Shown here: positions 5,651 through 8,221 of the stretch, one piece after another | How the letters are laid out: every line of letters begins with the position of its first letter | How positions within the stretch are numbered: position 1 is the stretch's first letter | Assembly: GCA_966112985.1 (NCBI GenBank) | Contig: CBHWET010000230.1 | Location: forward strand, 1-8,221 | Direction: 5' to 3' | From: CBHWET01 sp966112985 | GTDB taxonomy: Bacteria > Verrucomicrobiota > Verrucomicrobiia > Limisphaerales > JACDHS01 | DNA length: 8,221 bases | Notes under the pieces: model-generated | Database searches by the model: none | What the model saw: the letters and a program-made list of their open reading frames with translations, nothing else | What the model was told of the DNA's origin: nothing | Position numbers and translations under genes: made by a program

Positions 5651-6520
5651 TTAGAGAAGGCCGCGGTGTCGCAGGTTTGCGATCCACTCTCCAAACTTGT
5701 CGCCTTCGATCGGTGGAAAATCCTGTTTCAGTTTATCTGCCTGCAAGTCGCCTCGGCTTTTGATTTGGTCGGCTGTCATGCGCTCAAGAAATATCACTGC
5801 TTGCCAGTAGTGGTCCTCCTGGAGTCCAAAGGGCTCCCAGGTATGCCGACGATGACTTTCGACCGGCGATTTACCTTGTCGCATGATCGCGCGGACAAAC
5901 CGATAAGGCGGAATCAAACCGGATGGCACGACAATGCCGGAATCGAGCATCAATTCCTGAATGCGGTGACCAGCCGTCGCCTGCTGTTTATCTTTCGCTG
6001 CACGATCTTTTAGATACAGATACTTCGAGTCATCGTGATTGAACTTCGCGGCAAGCTTTGGGAAACGTTTCGACATCTGCCATTGCTTGCAACGTCTGCC
6101 GGTAAGCTTTGGGTGGCGACGCGTCGGTTCCTTTTCCGCGGAAAATTGCGGGCATTTCTCTTTCAGAACTTTGTCTGCGACATACTGAAAGCCTTCGAAC
6201 TTGTCGATGGTGACTTCCGCCAGCGAATCAGGGTTGTCTAACGCGCGTTCAAATGTCTTCCGTCCCATGGAAACTAAAGTGCTTCGAAAATCCATGAATC
6301 CATCATCACTGCAACCGCCACAAATTAGATAGGCTGCGTCCCAAAGATCATATCGGTAGGCTTGAAAGTAGAATTCAGTGAACAAAAGCTGGAAGGAACG
6401 AATTTCGTCACATCCCAGTTGCCATAGCCGCTCCGTCAGGAGAAGACATTTTTTCTCCATATCACCATCAGAACGGTTGTGGACATCTTCGATGATTTCC
6501 CAGAATTGTTCGACGTTCAC
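5651..6520 (-). CDS. DUF4240 domain protein with a long C-terminal extension
   Basis: A 289-residue protein. Residues about 1-128 match DUF4240: MNVEQFWEIIEDV at the N-terminus, then the helix block FTEFYFQAYRYDLWDAAYLI (47-66), and the signature GGCSDDGFMDFRSTLVSMGR (68-87), followed by ALDNPDSLAEV (93-103). DUF4240 has no established activity that I know. Residues about 135-289 are an extension with a basic stretch (RRHPKLTGRRCKQ) and a C-terminal EWIANLRHRGLL; I do not recognise it. There is no signal peptide or membrane segment. The start is GTG 6520, chosen because it gives the usual family N-terminus; the frame is open for 16 codons further upstream to a TAG but without an ATG, and no good Shine-Dalgarno sequence is seen. 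It is transcribed convergently to the alkene reductase. Its promoter must lie within, or before, repeat copy 5. Confidence 0.82.
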   Translation of the reverse strand: MNVEQFWEIIEDVHNRSDGDMEKKCLLLTERLWQLGCDEIRSFQLLFTEFYFQAYRYDLWDAAYLICGGCSDDGFMDFRSTLVSMGRKTFERALDNPDSLAEVTIDKFEGFQYVADKVLKEKCPQFSAEKEPTRRHPKLTGRRCKQWQMSKRFPKLAAKFNHDDSKYLYLKDRAAKDKQQATAGHRIQELMLDSGIVVPSGLIPPYRFVRAIMRQGKSPVESHRRHTWEPFGLQEDHYWQAVIFLERMTADQIKSRGDLQADKLKQDFPPIEGDKFGEWIANLRHRGLL

Positions 6521-6577
6521 CCCAACAATTATGCTGTCTCTGTCATCGCTGGCGAGGAAAAGCTAAATGGAATGGAA

Positions 6578-6673
6578 ACTCGCTCCGCTCGCGCCTGCGG
6601 CAGAATGATTGAATTGTTTTGTCTTTAACCCCGGCTTGAAAGCCGGCGCTATTGTCGGGCGTGCCTACGGCAC
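6578..6673 (+). repeat. Composite REP-like repeat, copy 5
   Basis: ACTCGCTCCGCTCGCG half, CCTGCGGCAGAATGATTGA, linker TTTGTCTTTAA, hairpin CCCCGGCTT-GA-AAGCCGGCG (6629-6648, one mismatched pair), then GCTATTGTCGGGC and GTGCC-TAC-GGCAC (6661-6673). With copies 1 and 4 it shares the TCC variant of the first half, while copies 2 and 3 have TTC. Unlike the others it lies on the 5' side of a gene, about 58 nt from the DUF4240 start. Confidence 0.92.
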
Positions 6674-7068
6674 GCTTTTCGGCTGGGAAATTCGTATTAT
6701 CGCTGGCTTTATTCGCGTATTTAGTATGGTTCGTGGTTTCTTTCCCTCTTTCCTGCCTTCTCGTTCCGAATTCCCGTTACTTTTCCTAAAAAAGCGACTG
6801 CCTTTTAAAAACTATTTTTCCGAATTTGCGTAAGTCGCTGATAATCAGGGGAATTCTCCTAAACCCTCCGCAAGCGAAAGTTAACATCGGGGCTGATAAA
6901 GTCGTTTTCGTTCGATTGATTCGGATTCGTTACCGGACAATGGCCCGTGCTGAATCGAGGTGTTCTCGGTTGTGCGTAAAAAAGATCGATTCTTCGCAAT
7001 ATATAAGTCGAGGAAGTCTGGCCACCCAGGGAATTGAACCGCGTCGATTGGACAGAAAGATAAATAAA
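6674..7068. other. Gene-free stretch of 395 bp before the Fn3 gene
   Basis: Between repeat copy 5 and the Fn3 start I see no convincing gene. It holds a pyrimidine-rich run (about 6735-6765), an AT-rich part with the palindrome TTTTAAAA (6803-6810), and an inverted pair AGCGACT (6793-6799) / AGTCGCT (6833-6839) separated by 33 nt. A TATAAG box at 7002-7007 could be a -10 element but has no matching -35 hexamer at a proper distance. The Fn3 reading frame stays open back to a TTG at 6826, but the added 81 residues are Arg-rich and look like translated non-coding DNA. It may contain the promoter and a long leader for the Fn3 gene. Confidence 0.5.
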
Positions 7069-7983
7069 ATGAAACAGAAACCTATACAAACGATCACCGC
7101 GGCCTCTGATGCCGTTGAGTTGATCGTCGGTGGCATTACGGAGCTCAATGCCACATTTGATCTGCCATATAATCCATTGGCAGACATTAACACCGAGCTA
7201 ACTAACATGATCATGGCCTGCGGCGACCTTGAGCAGGCGAAACAAGTAAAGGCGACCCGCCGCAGCGCCTTGGTTGATGCAATTAATAATGCGCAACATG
7301 TTATCCGTGCGACACGCGATGTCCTGAAAGCAGTATTCGGCAACGAATACAACGATCTATGGACCGCACTCGGTTTCCAGGATTCGCTGGCGATCGTGAC
7401 CGCACCGGAAGATGTGAAACGCATATTGAAACTGATCATTGCGTACTTCACCAATAATCCTGCGAAGGAGATTGCGAATTACGTAACGGCAGCGCGTGCG
7501 CAAGCGGCACTGGATCAGTTGCTGGCGGCACAGATCGCACTGGCATCGCAGGAGGCAAACATCGAGCAATTGATGAATGTCCGCGACGGGAAGTACGAAA
7601 TCGTGCGCAAGCGCATCAGCAGCGTCTACCAGGAACTGCGGATGAAACTGGGACCGCTTGATCCACTCTGGTTGAAGTTCGGCTTCAATATGCCGGGCGC
7701 GGATGCAACGCCGGAGATGCCAACGGGCCTGATCGCGACGTTGATTGGACCGACGGCAGTGGCGTTGAAATGGGAAGCAGCGGAACGCGCAGCTTACTAT
7801 CGCATCTACAAGAAAGTAACTGGCGTTGATCAGGACTATGTGGCGGTTGGTTCGCCTGCGGATCTCGATTTCACGATCGAAGGTTTGCCGTCGGGTGCGA
7901 CGGTCGAGATTCAGATCACGGCCGTTAACACAGGTGGTGAATCGTCGAGAACGGAGGCTGTCACGGTGATTATGCACTCGTAA
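7069..7983 (+). CDS. Helical protein with C-terminal fibronectin type III domain
   Basis: With the ATG at 7069 the protein has 304 residues. Residues about 1-205 are alpha-helical and Ala/Leu/Glu-rich, without signal peptide or membrane segment. They contain two similar blocks about 100 residues apart: GNEYNDLWTALGF (91-103) and GPLDPLWLKFGF (195-206), which suggests an internal duplication. Residues about 216-303 form one Fn3 domain: PEMPTGLIATLIGPTAVALKW, then AAYYRIYKKV, the LPSGATVEIQITAVN strands, and GGESSRTEAVTV, with the conserved Trp235, Tyr244 and Leu273. Fn3 domains bind proteins or carbohydrates; I do not know the role of this domain pair. ATG 7069 is chosen because clean coding sequence starts there and AGAAAGA lies 9 nt upstream as a weak binding site. 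It is convergent with the histidine kinase and ends at a strong terminator. Confidence 0.8.
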   Translation: MKQKPIQTITAASDAVELIVGGITELNATFDLPYNPLADINTELTNMIMACGDLEQAKQVKATRRSALVDAINNAQHVIRATRDVLKAVFGNEYNDLWTALGFQDSLAIVTAPEDVKRILKLIIAYFTNNPAKEIANYVTAARAQAALDQLLAAQIALASQEANIEQLMNVRDGKYEIVRKRISSVYQELRMKLGPLDPLWLKFGFNMPGADATPEMPTGLIATLIGPTAVALKWEAAERAAYYRIYKKVTGVDQDYVAVGSPADLDFTIEGLPSGATVEIQITAVNTGGESSRTEAVTVIMHS

Positions 7984-8012
7984 GCGAACGAACGAATACA
8001 GGCGAGAGGCTA

Positions 8013-8080
8013 GGGGCGATGGGCAATGGGGCGGACTAGCCGAAAGTGAGAAAGGGAGCAGAGGGGAAAAGGGGAAGGGG
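8013..8080 (+). other. G-rich tract with a canonical G-quadruplex motif
   Basis: Seven runs of three or more G lie in the 3' untranslated region of the Fn3 gene: 8013-8016, 8021-8023, 8028-8031, 8054-8056, 8063-8066, 8071-8074 and 8077-8080. The last four have loops of 6, 4 and 2 nt and so meet the G3+N1-7 rule. The tract is purine-only over most of 8042-8084. It may just be low-complexity sequence. Confidence 0.6.
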
Positions 8081-8088
8081 AGAACAGG

Positions 8089-8124
8089 GCGGAGTCGTCA
8101 ATGAGGCGGCTCCGCTTTTTATTT
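8089..8124 (+). terminator. Rho-independent terminator after the Fn3 gene
   Basis: GCGGAGTCG (8089-8097) pairs with CGGCTCCGC (8107-8115) over nine pairs including one G-U wobble, with a 9-nt loop, and TTTTTATTT follows at 8116-8124. This is a textbook intrinsic terminator on the plus strand, about 105 nt after the Fn3 stop. The T-run overlaps the last codons of the convergent kinase gene; on the minus strand no T-run follows the stem. Confidence 0.85.
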
Positions 8125-8221
8125 CTGTAGCGGCGGTGCCTTACCGTTGTCATTTGTTACTGGAGGATCAGCTGCGTTGAGTTCGATCCAGAAAGTGCTG
8201 CCTTTGCCGAGTTCCGATTGG
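8119..8221 (-). CDS. Sensor histidine kinase, C-terminal end only (partial at window edge)
   Basis: Reading the minus strand from 8220 gives 34 codons and then TAA at 8121-8119. The peptide begins QSELGKGSTFWIEL and ends APPLQK. E-x-GKGSTF-W-x-x-L is the usual last strand of the HATPase_c domain in sensor histidine kinases, just after the G2 box, where ATP-bound kinase domains close with a LP-like end. The remaining 20 residues are a short Pro/Asn-rich tail. The rest of the gene, including sensor and His-phosphorylation domain, lies right of the window, so its signal is unknown. It is convergent with the Fn3 gene. Confidence 0.75.
   Translation of the reverse strand, partial: QSELGKGSTFWIELNAADPPVTNDNGKAPPLQK

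Noticed and set aside
1249..6673. Reading the regularly recurring repeats as a CRISPR array
   Set aside because: Copies lie about 1-2 kb apart with whole genes between them, are 97 bp long with internal hairpins, and no cas genes are present.
7021..7043. Sequence whose complement contains GGTTCAATTCCC, like a tRNA T-arm
   Set aside because: The T-stem does not pair (only two of five positions), and no acceptor, anticodon or D-arm can be built around it.
6826..7068. Upstream extension of the Fn3 reading frame from a TTG start, adding 81 residues
   Set aside because: The extra residues are Arg-rich and irregular, look like translated intergenic DNA, and the ATG at 7069 has clean coding sequence after it and a weak binding site before it.

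Overview
This window looks like chromosomal accessory DNA from a moderate-GC bacterium. I lean towards the PVC group, probably Verrucomicrobiota, at low to moderate confidence. The reasons are the gene mix (WYL regulator, R2K-type ATP-grasp, DUF4240, a soluble Fn3 protein), weak or absent Shine-Dalgarno sequences, some GTG starts, and GTnCCGTAGGnAC-type interspersed palindromes, which I associate with such genomes. No 16S or other phylogenetic marker is present.

Layout, left to right. Bases 1-126 hold two direct 20-bp repeats that look like one end of an insertion sequence, then a strong GC hairpin. A WYL-domain transcriptional regulator follows (127-1242). Next comes a two-gene operon of unrecognised proteins (1442-1915 and 1937-2566) that share a C-x-W-x-YGDE motif. 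Then an ATP-grasp enzyme of the R2K_3 (DUF4343) type (2745-3623), a small IS200/REP-associated tyrosine transposase (3910-4356), an Old Yellow Enzyme alkene reductase (4444-5499), a DUF4240 protein on the minus strand (5651-6520), and a helical protein with a C-terminal fibronectin type III domain (7069-7983). The window ends with a G-rich tract, a good intrinsic terminator, and the last 34 codons of a minus-strand sensor histidine kinase (8119-8221) that is cut by the window edge.

The most striking structure is not a protein. A composite repeat of about 97 bp occurs five times: 1249-1345 (inverted), 2592-2687, 3647-3742, 5534-5630 and 6578-6673. Every copy lies between genes, and three begin 23-34 nt after a stop codon. 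Each copy has a GC-rich half (CGCTCGCGCCTGCGGCAG core) and a half with two hairpins: a long CCCGG(n)TT / AA(n)CCGGG stem and a short GTnCC-GTA-GGnAC stem. Both stems show compensatory base changes between copies. The two-hairpin half also occurs alone just upstream of the transposase gene, and a decayed palindrome lies just downstream of it. I read this as a REP/BIME-like family probably mobilised by a RAYT-type HUH transposase, with one candidate source locus inside the window.

There is no obvious metabolic pathway linking the genes. Apart from the 1442/1937 pair, they look like independent one-gene units separated by repeat copies. The copies may serve as transcript 3' ends or simply mark preferred insertion points.
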